A stretch of 64,000 nucleotides of DNA. Source: Candidatus Sulfotelmatobacter sp. (lineage in GTDB: Bacteria; Acidobacteriota; Terriglobia; Terriglobales; Acidobacteriaceae). The position numbers were made by a program, and so were the translations under genes. Positions 1 to 8,295 of this stretch are shown piece after piece. The notes under the pieces are model-generated. The model was not told the origin of the DNA. It saw nothing but the letters and a program-made list of their open reading frames with translations, and made no database searches. The stretch is taken from NCBI GenBank assembly GCA_036500765.1, contig DASYBM010000004.1, positions 620,001-684,000 of the forward strand, in the 5' to 3' direction. Each line of letters starts with the position of its first letter. Position 1 is the first letter of the stretch.

Positions 1-117
<117 letters not shown>

Positions 118-118
<1 letters not shown>

Positions 119-834
119 CAGCGCCTCACATCCGCCGGCATGGTGGCGGTTGCGTGCTGGCTGTGCTCCACGGCGTTCAGAAACTCGAGGGCAAAATCGT
201 CGCTGCGCGCAGCCATCTCGCGAATCGAAGCGCCAATCAGGTTATAAGCAATCACCGCCGGAATCGCCGCCGCCAATCCCGCGGCAGTGGTGATCAGTGC
301 TTCGGAAATTCCCGGCGCCACCGCCCGCAACGTCGCCGCTCCCGCGGTTCCCAACCCGTGAAACGCATCGATAATGCCCCAGACTGTGCCGAACAATCCG
401 ACAAACGGCGTGACCGCGGCCGTGATGGCCAGCCAGGGCACATTGCGCTCCAGTCGCGTGATTCCCTCCGACGCGCCGATCTGCATGCCGCGCTGCAACG
501 ACAACAGATTGCGCACCGTGCCCGAGGCCGCCATCTGCCGCTTGTACTCATCGTAACCGCCTTCGAACACGCCGATCAGAGGACTCGGCCGGAATTGTTC
601 GGCCACGGCGGCAATATCCTGCAATCGTTGTGCCTTGCGGAACGCACGCACGAAGCGCCCGCTCTGCATGCGCGCCCGCCGCAGCAAGCTCCATTTAGTC
701 AGGATAATCGCCCAGGAAATCAGGCTGAAGGCTACCAGGCCAAGTAACACCAACTTGGCCACAGGGCCACTGTTGGAAATCATGTCGACGATTTCGCCGC
801 CGACGAACACTGCTGGCAAAGGAAAGAAATGCAT
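118..834 (-). CDS. MotA/TolQ/ExbB proton channel family protein
   Basis: 238 aa. It has a membrane segment near residues 25-45, a long cytoplasmic region, and two further hydrophobic segments near 130-160 (PFVGLFGTVWGI) and 175-200 (ALITTAAGLAAAIPAVIAYN). This is the classical three-helix TolQ/ExbB layout. The protein forms the stator ring of the ExbBD or TolQR motor, and the gene immediately downstream (starting at 118) is its ExbD/TolR partner. The ATG at 834 gives a 17-residue lead before a second possible start at 783 (MISNSGP). Neither has a clear Shine-Dalgarno, so the start is uncertain. A TATAAT-like sequence sits at 861-866 on the minus strand. Confidence 0.9.
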
Positions 835-964
835 CGCGTTTGAGGAGAATGCCTTTCGGGATTATAGATGAACGGCCTGCCTACTTTTTCGCAGGTATCC
901 GATCTGCCAACGACGTCCTTCCGATGATGATCCGGGTATGAAAACCTTCGGTCAACGAATCCTC

Positions 965-1498
965 TTAGTGGCTCGATCTTGGGTCGCTGTTGGTCAATGC
1001 GAACTGCACTTCCATCGAATCCAGATACGGCGAATCGAGCGGCGTGAAGTGCAGATCCTTTACCCGAATCACTACGTAAAATCCCTCTACTTTGATGACC
1101 CTCCTGGCGCGAATCGGCACCGGGCCAAGGCGGTTGGGGTCCAGCTTCCATAGATTGTTCTTCGCATCTTCGGAAGGTTCCTGGTTCGCCATCAGCAGAT
1201 TGAAAAAAATGTCGTGATGGAAGTCTTTCAACCTTACCACCCAGGACGTAATGCGGTCGTCGCCGCCGGGCATCCGCGGTGTAATGCTCAGATCGTAACG
1301 GTCTTTGCCTGTGGAGTCCTTGATGGGCTCGTGATAATACGCGTTTTCCGGAGTAAGTTTCGCCTCGAACGTCTCTTCCGTGATACGCGTCGAACCCTGC
1401 CGGTAGCTCTCCGCATACAGGGTGGGCGTTGCGCTCTGGGCGAGGGAGGGCGTCGCCATCAGTATCCATGCGAGAACTGCGAGCGCGACACGATTCAT
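965..1498 (-). CDS. Secreted hypothetical protein coupled to hpnG
   Basis: 177 aa from the ATG at 1498. The first 23 residues (MNRVALAVLAWILMATPSLAQ) form a typical signal peptide with an AxA-like cleavage site. Longer reading frames upstream lack one and overlap hpnG. The mature part is soluble and mixed, with acidic and basic patches, and matches no family I recognise. The start overlaps the hpnG stop in an ATGA junction (1495-1498), so it is translated with the hopanoid-associated phosphorylase. A function in periplasmic handling of hopanoids is possible but unproven. Confidence 0.8.
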   Translation of the reverse strand: MNRVALAVLAWILMATPSLAQSATPTLYAESYRQGSTRITEETFEAKLTPENAYYHEPIKDSTGKDRYDLSITPRMPGGDDRITSWVVRLKDFHHDIFFNLLMANQEPSEDAKNNLWKLDPNRLGPVPIRARRVIKVEGFYVVIRVKDLHFTPLDSPYLDSMEVQFALTNSDPRSSH

Positions 1499-2217
1499 TT
1501 CCGGTTCGCTTCCTCCATCGCACGATGCGCCGAACGGGTTATCATCGACGCCGTGTTCATGTTTCGCAACCAGTCGCATAAAACGTTCGAGGCGCGATGA
1601 CTGTTCCGCGCCAGCTTTGCAACCTGCGGCCATAGCCACGGCCGCCACGCGGTAAACCACGCGAATCGACCTTCCAGAAACCGTCCGCTGGAATCGACGA
1701 AGCGGGACATATCTGGAAAAGTGAAATCGAATTCGTCGGAAATCACTTTCACTACCGCGAATCGTACGCCTCGCAACTCAGCCGCGCGCGCGACCGCTGC
1801 CGCTTCCATGTCGACGGCCTGCGCGGCATACGAATTTCGCAGTCTCGCCTTCTGCTCCGGACTTGCCACCGATCCGAAGGTCACCAGTACTCCCTCTCCG
1901 CGATCCAGTTGCACGCTGCTGCCGTCGCCGGCATTCATCACTCGCCGTGGCTGTAAAATGTGTCCAACCTTCAGAGCGGAGTCAATTGCTCCCGCAAAAC
2001 CCGCGGAATATACCGCCTGCGGCGCGTACAGAGCGATCACCGCTTCGGCCGCGCGGCGAGCCGCTTCCGCCCCAATTCCTCCGCAAATCAGTACTATGTC
2101 ATCTTTCTCGAAAAAACGAAGGCGGCGACCGTCGACATCCTTCTCGCTCACGCGCCACTGCTTCACCAGCGGACGAACTTCCCGCTCCAGCGCGGCGACG
2201 ATGGCAACTCTAGGCAT
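1495..2217 (-). CDS. hpnG: Hopanoid-associated nucleoside phosphorylase HpnG
   Basis: 240 aa of the purine nucleoside phosphorylase/nucleosidase (PNP_UDP) fold. The N-terminus MPRVAIVAALEREVRPLVKQW, the glycine-rich CGGIGAEAARRA at 46-56, the VDMEAAAVARAAEL motif around 136-148 and a following ISDEFDF segment fit the family: the MExA motif binds the ribose and the SD pair contacts the base. HpnG removes adenine from adenosylhopane to give ribosylhopane. The assignment to HpnG rather than MTA/SAH nucleosidase rests on hpnA just upstream and the hopanoid genes across the window. It lies 133 bp downstream of hpnA in the same direction. Confidence 0.85.
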   Translation of the reverse strand: MPRVAIVAALEREVRPLVKQWRVSEKDVDGRRLRFFEKDDIVLICGGIGAEAARRAAEAVIALYAPQAVYSAGFAGAIDSALKVGHILQPRRVMNAGDGSSVQLDRGEGVLVTFGSVASPEQKARLRNSYAAQAVDMEAAAVARAAELRGVRFAVVKVISDEFDFTFPDMSRFVDSSGRFLEGRFAWFTAWRPWLWPQVAKLARNSHRASNVLCDWLRNMNTASMITRSAHRAMEEANRK

Positions 2218-2233
2218 ATCGGACTGGAAACCT

Positions 2234-2298
2234 CAGCGTAAAACCGTCTGTCATTTCGTCAGCGTAAAGCCGTTTGTCATTTCGAGCGAAGCGAAATG
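2234..2298. repeat. 26-bp tandem duplication and CATTTCG palindrome between hpnA and hpnG
   Basis: Two adjacent near-identical 26-bp units lie at 2234-2259 and 2260-2285, each beginning CAGCGTAAA and containing TGTCATTTCG. The second runs into a palindrome at 2278-2298 with arms CATTTCG and CGAAATG. The same kind of CATTTCGAGCGAAGCG element is common between genes in related genomes (recalled, not searched). It fills most of the spacer. Confidence 0.7.
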
Positions 2299-2350
2299 GC
2301 AAGCGCAGCGCGCCATTTTGCGAAGTCGAGAAACCTGCTTTTGCTGGAAG

Positions 2351-3352
2351 TTACACATAGCCATTCGCCCGGAACCATTCCACCGCCCGGCGCAGTGCCG
2401 CTTCGACTGGAACAATTTTCCATCCCAATTCGAGCTCGGCCTTGGCGGAGCTGGCAAACATTTTCTTCCTTCCCATGCGCACCGTATCGACTGTGGCCCG
2501 AGGCTCGCGGTGCAACAGCCGCCCGGTAATCGCTTCATCCACGATGCCGGTAGCGAACGCGAAGAAGTACGGCAACTTCACTCTCGGCGACGGCAGCCCG
2601 GTGATTTTGCCGAGCGTGTCGAGAATCTGCTTGAGCGTGAGGTCTTCTCCGCCCAAGATATACCGCTTACCGGACTTCCCTTTTTCCAGCGCTGCCACAT
2701 GCCCCTGCGCGCAGACCTTCACATCAACGAGATTCAATCCGGTCTCGACGTACGCTGGAAACTTGCGCTTCATGAAATCGACCACAATCCGGCCCGTCGG
2801 CGTCGGCTTCACATCCTGCTCTCCCACCGGCGTCGTCGGATTCACCGTCACTACATGCATCCCGCTGCGCCCGGCCTCCAGCGCTAGCTGCTCCGCCATA
2901 AATTTCGACCGCTTGTAATGCCCGATCATATCGGCCAGCGACACCGGAGAATCTTCGTCCGCAGGCTGCCCGTTGCTATTGAACCCAATGGTCGCCACGC
3001 TCGACGTATAGACTACGCGCCGCACGCAATTCTTCCGCGCGGCGTCAAGAATCGCGCGGGTGCCCTCGACGTTGGAGCGGTACATTTCGTCTGGGTCGCG
3101 CACCCAGAGCCGGTAGTCGGCAGCCACGTGAAAAACCGTCTCGCATCCCGCCATCGCTTTTTCGAGGGAACCAGGGTCGCGCAGATCTCCGACCGCGGTC
3201 TCAGCCTTGAGCCCGCCTTTGTCCAGGCCCTCAAGGTTGCGCAGATTGCTGGTAGGTCGCACCAGCAGCCGCAGCTCCGCGCCCTGATCGGCGAGCGCAC
3301 GCGCAACGTGCGAGCCGAGGAATCCGGTGGCGCCGGTGACGAAAGCGAGCAT
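2351..3352 (-). CDS. hpnA: Hopanoid-associated sugar epimerase/dehydratase-like HpnA
   Basis: 333 aa NAD-dependent epimerase/dehydratase of the extended SDR class. The dinucleotide-binding GATGFLG is at residues 7-13, the active-site Ser region YTSSVATIG at 115-123 and the catalytic YKRSK at 146-150. Length and motifs match the HpnA family, whose members sit in hopanoid loci but whose substrate is unknown. hpnG follows in the same direction. The start ATG at 3352 lies inside a CTGAATG heptamer array and has no recognisable Shine-Dalgarno. A related dihydroflavonol-reductase-like role cannot be excluded. Confidence 0.85.
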   Translation of the reverse strand: MLAFVTGATGFLGSHVARALADQGAELRLLVRPTSNLRNLEGLDKGGLKAETAVGDLRDPGSLEKAMAGCETVFHVAADYRLWVRDPDEMYRSNVEGTRAILDAARKNCVRRVVYTSSVATIGFNSNGQPADEDSPVSLADMIGHYKRSKFMAEQLALEAGRSGMHVVTVNPTTPVGEQDVKPTPTGRIVVDFMKRKFPAYVETGLNLVDVKVCAQGHVAALEKGKSGKRYILGGEDLTLKQILDTLGKITGLPSPRVKLPYFFAFATGIVDEAITGRLLHREPRATVDTVRMGRKKMFASSAKAELELGWKIVPVEAALRRAVEWFRANGYV

Positions 3353-3377
3353 TCAGCATTCAGCATTCAGCACCCAG
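3350..3377. repeat. Heptamer array over the hpnA start codon
   Basis: Four 7-bp units: CATTCAG three times, then CACCCAG. The first unit contains the complement of the hpnA start codon. On the minus strand each CTGAATG unit carries an ATG, and successive ATGs are out of frame with one another. Confidence 0.85.
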
Positions 3378-3422
3378 CGCACATTGTCAACACCGGGAAG
3401 GATTCGGTGGAAGTCTTGTTTG

Positions 3423-3542
3423 TTCGGCTTACGTAACAAAATAGGTTTCGCGGCGATCAAGGCATTCCCGCAGCGTCGTCAACACCACTGAGCATTCCCC
3501 GCAGTGGTTGAATCAGGGTTTTCGGCTTTCGTAACAAAATAG
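3423..3542. repeat. 22-bp direct repeat pair upstream of the secreted pair
   Basis: TTCGGCTTACGTAACAAAATAG at 3423-3444 recurs with one mismatch at 3521-3542, separated by 76 bp. The intervening DNA holds two partial copies of GCATTCCCGCAG. No open reading frame or insertion sequence lies between the copies. Confidence 0.7.
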
Positions 3543-3606
3543 CCGATGACTGATCACACGGTAATTCTGGCCTATAGTGCGTTCGCAGGCTTACTATCGG
3601 AGCCAC

Positions 3607-4404
3607 ATGAAACCACCTTGGTCTTGGAGGAAGAAAACCTTGCATCGAAAAATTGATTCCCTCGTTCTGACGATACTTCTGTCGGCAGCCGTTCTGGCCT
3701 CGGGGCAGCGCGTTTCAGAGCCGATCCCAGATAACGTCAAGGCTCAACACAGAACCCTCTTCTCGCGCTATTTCTCCGGCACCAAGAATATCGAACAGGA
3801 AACGCTAGACGGGCATGATGTCAACACCACTGTGGAGCTAGATTCCTACTCCATAACCGACCCGGAGGCGATAAAGGAAGCCAGACGCAATCCCTATCCA
3901 AACATGAACCTACGGGGTGTCTCCTGCGACGCCGATGCGGTGGTAGTAGCAACACCAACGTCGGCGGAGGCAAATACGACTGCCGATGGGGGCGGGCTTT
4001 TCACCGATTACCGTTTTCAGGTCGAGTCTGTACTGAAGAACACGGGCGCGACCAAGCTTGAAAATTCCTCGATCATCGTAACCCGTCCTGGCGGACAAGC
4101 GACAATCAATGGCCGCAGCGTTCGGGTCAAGATTAACGATTTTCCTTTGTTTGTGATTGGCCGTCGGTATCTACTGTTTCTCGGACACCTGAAGGCCACT
4201 GACACGTTCGAAGCTTTTGGGGTTGGCTCGTTCGAGTTGACAAATGGGAGCGTCGCTCCCTTTAAGGCCAATACGTTTGGCCAATCTTCTATTCCCAGCC
4301 TCAGCAACGAGTCCGCGTTTCTGGCCGAAGTCAGGGCCGCCATTGCAGCATCTTGCAAGCGTCATTTCTCTCCCGTCCTAGGAAAGCAACCGGAGGGAAT
4401 ATGA
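3607..4404 (+). CDS. Secreted hypothetical protein, first gene of a coupled pair
   Basis: 265 aa from the ATG at 3607. An in-frame start 30 bp upstream is less likely because the hydrophobic signal segment begins only after residue 20 (DSLVLTILLSAAVLASGQ). The mature protein has a beta-rich domain around residues 95-240 with DADAVVVATPTS, FTDYRFQVESVLKN and RYLLFLGHL. The pattern resembles small secreted domains that I know only as hypothetical proteins. Its TGA overlaps the ATG of the next gene in an ATGA junction (4401-4404), so it is translationally coupled to a secreted metalloprotease. It could be a partner, inhibitor or chaperone of that enzyme, which is inference. Confidence 0.75.
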   Translation: MKPPWSWRKKTLHRKIDSLVLTILLSAAVLASGQRVSEPIPDNVKAQHRTLFSRYFSGTKNIEQETLDGHDVNTTVELDSYSITDPEAIKEARRNPYPNMNLRGVSCDADAVVVATPTSAEANTTADGGGLFTDYRFQVESVLKNTGATKLENSSIIVTRPGGQATINGRSVRVKINDFPLFVIGRRYLLFLGHLKATDTFEAFGVGSFELTNGSVAPFKANTFGQSSIPSLSNESAFLAEVRAAIAASCKRHFSPVLGKQPEGI

Positions 4405-4763
4405 AGAAAGCGTGGCTGCTTCTTGTGCTGTTTTTCCCAGCGTCGATCATGGCGCAATGCCCTTCGAACACCTCCGCTCATTTTGCCAAAAATACAACAA
4501 TCTACTATTCCATAAATGCCAATATAGCTTCCAATGCGACCGAGAATAGCCAGATTCTAGCCGGTATAGACACGTGGAACTCGGCAAATGCCACTAATGG
4601 CTCCGGGATACAATTCGCTCCCGCAGCGGGCGTAATTCCACCTACTTGGTCTTTTACGAATGGAACCACGCCTGTAGGGGTTGTCGCTCAGACACAATTT
4701 AATACGTCCAATGGATTGACGACAAGTGCTACGACAACTATTGGTATCAAACACCCTAATTAG
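4401..4763 (+). CDS. Secreted zinc metalloprotease, N-terminal fragment before a frameshift
   Basis: The ATG at 4401 has a strong GGAGGG ribosome-binding site at 4392-4397, followed by a signal peptide (KKAWLLLVLFFPASIMAQ). The fragment (residues 1-120) reads like the N-terminal half of a matrixin-type protease: IYYSINANI, then ILAGIDTWNSA. It ends at a TAG just after IKHPN. The continuation of the domain, with the zinc motif, lies in the +1 frame starting before the stop. One surplus base in the CACCCTAAT stretch near 4750-4758 would explain the break. This could be a true mutation, a sequencing error or, less likely, programmed frameshifting. Confidence 0.75.
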   Translation: MKKAWLLLVLFFPASIMAQCPSNTSAHFAKNTTIYYSINANIASNATENSQILAGIDTWNSANATNGSGIQFAPAAGVIPPTWSFTNGTTPVGVVAQTQFNTSNGLTTSATTTIGIKHPN

Positions 4764-5847
4764 TGTCGGAGGGAGCCCCATCTTTAGCTCAACCTCGCCG
4801 GGATACTCAACGGCCTTCCAGAAAAATACCGAACATGAAATCGGCCACGGCATGGGCTTGAATGATGTTACATCCGCATGGGTGGCGGGTGACACTGTGA
4901 TGAACCCGTTCGTGAACACCAACGACTCGGGAAACGACGTTGCCCTGAACCCAAGCACAGATCCCTGCGGCGACGCGAGGCTCGCTGGCGCCGCCATTGG
5001 CGGCACTGGTGGGGGCGGCGGAGGTGGAGGTGGAGGTGGCAGCGGCGGCGGGGGCGGAAGCGGCCAATGCAGCAATAGTCAGACTCAGTGCCCCAGCAAT
5101 GAAACCTGGCAGGGCTATCCAATCTGTAGCTGCTCGACCTGTATGCCGCCTGAATCGGGCTGCCCGGCCGGTCAGGATTGGAACCCATTTCCCGCCTGCG
5201 CTTGCGTGATCGAAACTTCTCCCATCGTCATCGATACCACAGGCAATGGATTTCACTTCACGTCGGCGGAGGATGGGGTCATGTTTGACATCAGCGGCGA
5301 CGGTTTCAAGATCAAGCTAGGCTGGCCGGCAGCCGATTCAGGAAATGGATGGCTTGCGCTGCCGCGCAATGGCCAGGTAACGACTGGGAAAGAACTGTTC
5401 GGCAATTTCACCCCTCAGCCCCCGTCGCTTCATCCCAACGGATTCTTGGCTCTGGCCGTCTATGACACGCCAGAAAATGGAGGAAACGGGGACGGCGTGA
5501 TCGATGGGCGCGACTCCGTCTGGGAAAACCTCCGAATCTGGATTGACGAAAACTACGACGGAATCGCGCAACCTAATGAGTTGCACACGTTGCCATCGCT
5601 GGGTATCTACTCCATAAGCCTGGCGTATATCGATGTGGAATTCGCAGATGCGTTTGGTAACCGGTTTCGCTACAGGGGAACGGTAAATCCAAACGGTAGT
5701 CCGTTTGGAGACAACGTAAATCGAACCATCTATGATGTGGTCTTGGACACCCTGAAGACGGACGCGCAACGAGCATCTCAGCCTAGCTGCTCCCTGGCGC
5801 AGTCGAGGCCCGAGAAACGGCAAAACCCTTTCAAGTTGCTGGACTAA
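4726..5847 (+). CDS. Secreted zinc metalloprotease, C-terminal fragment with HExxHxxGxxD motif
   Basis: This frame carries HEIGHGMGLND at nucleotides 4834-4866, the HExxHxxGxxD zinc signature of metzincin/matrixin-like proteases. A poly-glycine linker follows (about 5008-5062), then a cysteine-rich segment (CSNSQTQC, CSCSTC, ACACV) and a C-terminal domain with two Asp/Asn-rich calcium-loop-like stretches (NGDGVIDGRDS and DENYDGIAQPNEL). The GTG at 4726 is only the first formal start in this frame. The natural product would begin at 4401 and needs a +1 shift before 4763. The reading frame stays open for more than 1 kb after the shift and keeps its active site, which argues for a recent or artefactual lesion. 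Confidence 0.8.
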   Translation: MLRQLLVSNTLISVGGSPIFSSTSPGYSTAFQKNTEHEIGHGMGLNDVTSAWVAGDTVMNPFVNTNDSGNDVALNPSTDPCGDARLAGAAIGGTGGGGGGGGGGGSGGGGGSGQCSNSQTQCPSNETWQGYPICSCSTCMPPESGCPAGQDWNPFPACACVIETSPIVIDTTGNGFHFTSAEDGVMFDISGDGFKIKLGWPAADSGNGWLALPRNGQVTTGKELFGNFTPQPPSLHPNGFLALAVYDTPENGGNGDGVIDGRDSVWENLRIWIDENYDGIAQPNELHTLPSLGIYSISLAYIDVEFADAFGNRFRYRGTVNPNGSPFGDNVNRTIYDVVLDTLKTDAQRASQPSCSLAQSRPEKRQNPFKLLD

Positions 5848-5864
5848 CGGATGCCACGATTTGG

Positions 5865-5894
5865 GGAGGGAATTAAACTCCCTCCTCAGTCTTT
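5865..5894 (+). terminator. Probable intrinsic terminator between convergent genes
   Basis: A perfect 7-bp stem (GGAGGGA / TCCCTCC) with a 7-nt loop at 5865-5885 is followed by CAGTCTTTT. It lies 18 bp past the metalloprotease stop and before the convergent shc stop. Confidence 0.6.
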
Positions 5895-5933
5895 TCGTTA
5901 TTTCGCAGTTCTTTGGCTCAACACTAATTGCTG

Positions 5934-7916
5934 CTACCTTCCCGCCTTCTCCATCACCTTCCCATACGTGGTCAGCGCCAGCAGCGGGAAATAATCGCGG
6001 TAGAGGTGGTACATCAGATAGAACACGCGCGGGAAGCCGGTGCCGGTGAAGAACGGCTCGTCCCACGAGCCATCTTTTCTCTGCGTGCGCAGCAGGTAGG
6101 CCACGCCGCGCGCCACCGAGTCGCTGCGAATGTCGTTGGCCGCGAGCAGGCCCAGGACTGCCCACGCGGTCTGTGACGGCGTGCTCTCGCCCACTCCGCG
6201 CAGATTCGGATCGTCATACGATCCAACGGTTTCGCCCCAGCCGCCGTCGGCGTTCTGCACCATGCGCAGCCATTCCGCGCCCTGCTGAATGCAGGGCTCG
6301 TGCAAATCCATGCCAATCGCTTCCAGGCCGCGCAGCACCAGCGCCGTGCCGTAAATGTAATTCACGCCCCAACGCCCGAACCAACTGCCGTCCGGCTCCT
6401 GGGCTTTTTTCACGAAGGAGATCGCACGCTGCACCGCCGGATGCGTCTGGCTATAGCCGTAAGTCGCGAGCATCTCGAGGATGCGCCCTGTAATATCGAC
6501 GGTCGGCGGATCGAGCATGGCGTTGTGATCGGCGAACGGGATGTACTGAAACACCATCTTGTCGTTATCTTTGTCGAACGACGCCCAGCCGCCGTTTTTG
6601 CACTGCATGGAAAAAATCCAGTCGATGGCGCGCTGCACCGACTCGCGCTGGTACCGTCCATTGGGATGTTCCACGCGGCTCAGCCCAAGGCAAACCATCG
6701 CGCTATCATCGACATCCGGATAAAACTCGTTGTTAAACTCGAAGTACCAGCCGCCCGGCTGCCCCGCCTTATTTTTGACTTTCCAGTCGCCGACGTTGCG
6801 GACTTGCTTCTGTAGAATCCAGTCGGCGCTTTTCACCATCCGCGGATCGTTCGTCGGCACGCCCGCCTCCCCCAACGCAAACAGCGCGTATGCCGTATCC
6901 CAGACCGGCGACATGCAGGGCTGCATGCGGAACGTATCTTCCTCTTCGATTCCCAGCCTCTCAAATTCATCCAGAGCGCGAATCACCTGCGGATCGTCCA
7001 GCGAATATCCCAGGCAGCGCAGCGCAATAATCGCGTTCATCATCGAGGGATAAATCGCGCCCAGGCCGTCGCTCATCTCGAAGCGCGCCAGCATCCACTT
7101 CTCGGCACTCTTCAACGCAATCGAGCGCAGGGGACGCACATGCACGCGCTCAAACCAATGCGTCATACGATCCAGCACCAGAAAGAAGTTCCGCCATGAA
7201 ACCAGCTTCTTCGCCCAGTGCAGATGCATGCGCGACTTCTGCATCCCGCCGACAAATAATTCCTCTACACCCATCTCGCGCGGAATTTTCTTAAACGGCT
7301 TCTTGGCATAGCAGATCGAAAGCGGCACCAGAATGGCGCGCGACCACGAGGAAATTTCGTAAATATTGAACCAGAACCAGTTGGGAAACAGCACGATCTC
7401 CGGCGGAATCGCCGGCACCGCATCGTAATCATACTGCCCGAAGAAACAAAGATAGATCTTGGTGAATGTATTGACTTCGGTGACGCCGCCCATCTCCAGA
7501 ATCTTCTTGCGGGCCCGCGCCAGCGCCGGATGGTCGGCCGCGTACCCGGCCAGCTTCAATCCGAAATAGGCCTTCACCGAAGCCGAAATATTCGAGGGCC
7601 CGGCCGCATAAATGCTCCAGCCGCCGTCTTCGTTTTGATGACGCAGAATCCAGTTCGCCGCCTTTTGAAATCTCTCCAGATTGCCGGTGCCGAGCAGAGT
7701 GTGCAGCAGAATGTAGTCCGACTCGAGCGTCGTGTCCGCTTCGAGTTCGCCGCACCAGTACCCTTCTTCGTGCCGCTGCGAGAACAAAAACTTGCGCGCC
7801 GCCGCCACGGCCGCGCTCACGCGCGCGCCGAGTCCCTCAATTTTTCCGAACGTAAGTTTGGGATTAGAACCCAGAGGTGCCGCAGCTATATGAGAATCGG
7901 GGGAGTTCGTGTCCAT
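5934..7916 (-). CDS. shc: Squalene-hopene cyclase
   Basis: 660 aa, the usual length of the family. Several QW repeats are visible, for example QNEDGGW (95-100), the QCKNGGW segment, QEPDGSWFGRWG, QNADGGW and QRKDGSW near the C-terminus. The catalytic acid motif is DVDDSA at 401-406, with Ser where most cyclases have Thr (DXDDTA). The family is a monotopic membrane protein that cyclises squalene to hopene and hopanol; it is also called hpnF in hopanoid loci. The small heptad-repeat gene and ispH lie upstream in the same direction (76 and 48 bp spacers), suggesting an operon that joins precursor supply to cyclisation. Confidence 0.97.
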   Translation of the reverse strand: MDTNSPDSHIAAAPLGSNPKLTFGKIEGLGARVSAAVAAARKFLFSQRHEEGYWCGELEADTTLESDYILLHTLLGTGNLERFQKAANWILRHQNEDGGWSIYAAGPSNISASVKAYFGLKLAGYAADHPALARARKKILEMGGVTEVNTFTKIYLCFFGQYDYDAVPAIPPEIVLFPNWFWFNIYEISSWSRAILVPLSICYAKKPFKKIPREMGVEELFVGGMQKSRMHLHWAKKLVSWRNFFLVLDRMTHWFERVHVRPLRSIALKSAEKWMLARFEMSDGLGAIYPSMMNAIIALRCLGYSLDDPQVIRALDEFERLGIEEEDTFRMQPCMSPVWDTAYALFALGEAGVPTNDPRMVKSADWILQKQVRNVGDWKVKNKAGQPGGWYFEFNNEFYPDVDDSAMVCLGLSRVEHPNGRYQRESVQRAIDWIFSMQCKNGGWASFDKDNDKMVFQYIPFADHNAMLDPPTVDITGRILEMLATYGYSQTHPAVQRAISFVKKAQEPDGSWFGRWGVNYIYGTALVLRGLEAIGMDLHEPCIQQGAEWLRMVQNADGGWGETVGSYDDPNLRGVGESTPSQTAWAVLGLLAANDIRSDSVARGVAYLLRTQRKDGSWDEPFFTGTGFPRVFYLMYHLYRDYFPLLALTTYGKVMEKAGR

Positions 7917-7992
7917 CAGTTCCTCAATTTCCGTTGCTCATTATTACGATCAATGCGCATTCAATGTGGACAGTGCGGCCTCTAGAAACGCT

Positions 7993-8247
7993 TCATTGCC
8001 CGCCTTCAAGTCGCTGGATGCGTTGTTCGTGGATTTCGGCGATGTGTAACAACCGTGCAGTACCCTCCGCGATGTCTTTCGTAAAGCCAGCTAAATTTTT
8101 TGTAACCCCGCCTAAATCTTTCGTAAAAGAGCCCAAATCCTTAAACGCGCTCCGAAGCTCAGCGATATCCTGGGTGAGAAGCTCAATACTTTGCGCCAAA
8201 GCCTCGTGGCGCTCCGTAAGCCGGTCAAGACGCTCATCAATGTTCAT
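7993..8247 (-). CDS. Small coiled-coil protein with tandem heptads, between ispH and shc
   Basis: 84 aa from the ATG at 8247, preceded by AGGAA. The first 30 residues read as a helical coiled coil (DRLTERHEALAQSIELLTQD). Residues about 36-63 are four consecutive seven-residue units of the form TKDLGGV (FKDLGSF, TKDLGGV, TKNLAGF, TKDIAEG). There is no signal peptide or membrane segment. The family is not recognised; the heptads would form an amphipathic helix that could bind a membrane surface or oligomerise. Its position inside the likely ispH-shc transcript makes it a possible accessory protein, which is inference. Confidence 0.7.
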   Translation of the reverse strand: MNIDERLDRLTERHEALAQSIELLTQDIAELRSAFKDLGSFTKDLGGVTKNLAGFTKDIAEGTARLLHIAEIHEQRIQRLEGGQ

Positions 8248-8295
8248 TTCCTAGCCTCCGAACCCAGCCTCTGAGTCACGTTCTCGACTCGCACT

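Noticed and set aside
1721-2887. 388-codon frame on the plus strand
   Set aside because: It runs antisense to hpnG and hpnA, both well supported, and its protein is low complexity without a domain.
4726-4763. Programmed +1 frameshift in the metalloprotease
   Set aside because: No slippery codon pair or rare-codon/stop arrangement typical of +1 sites is apparent; a single-base lesion is simpler.
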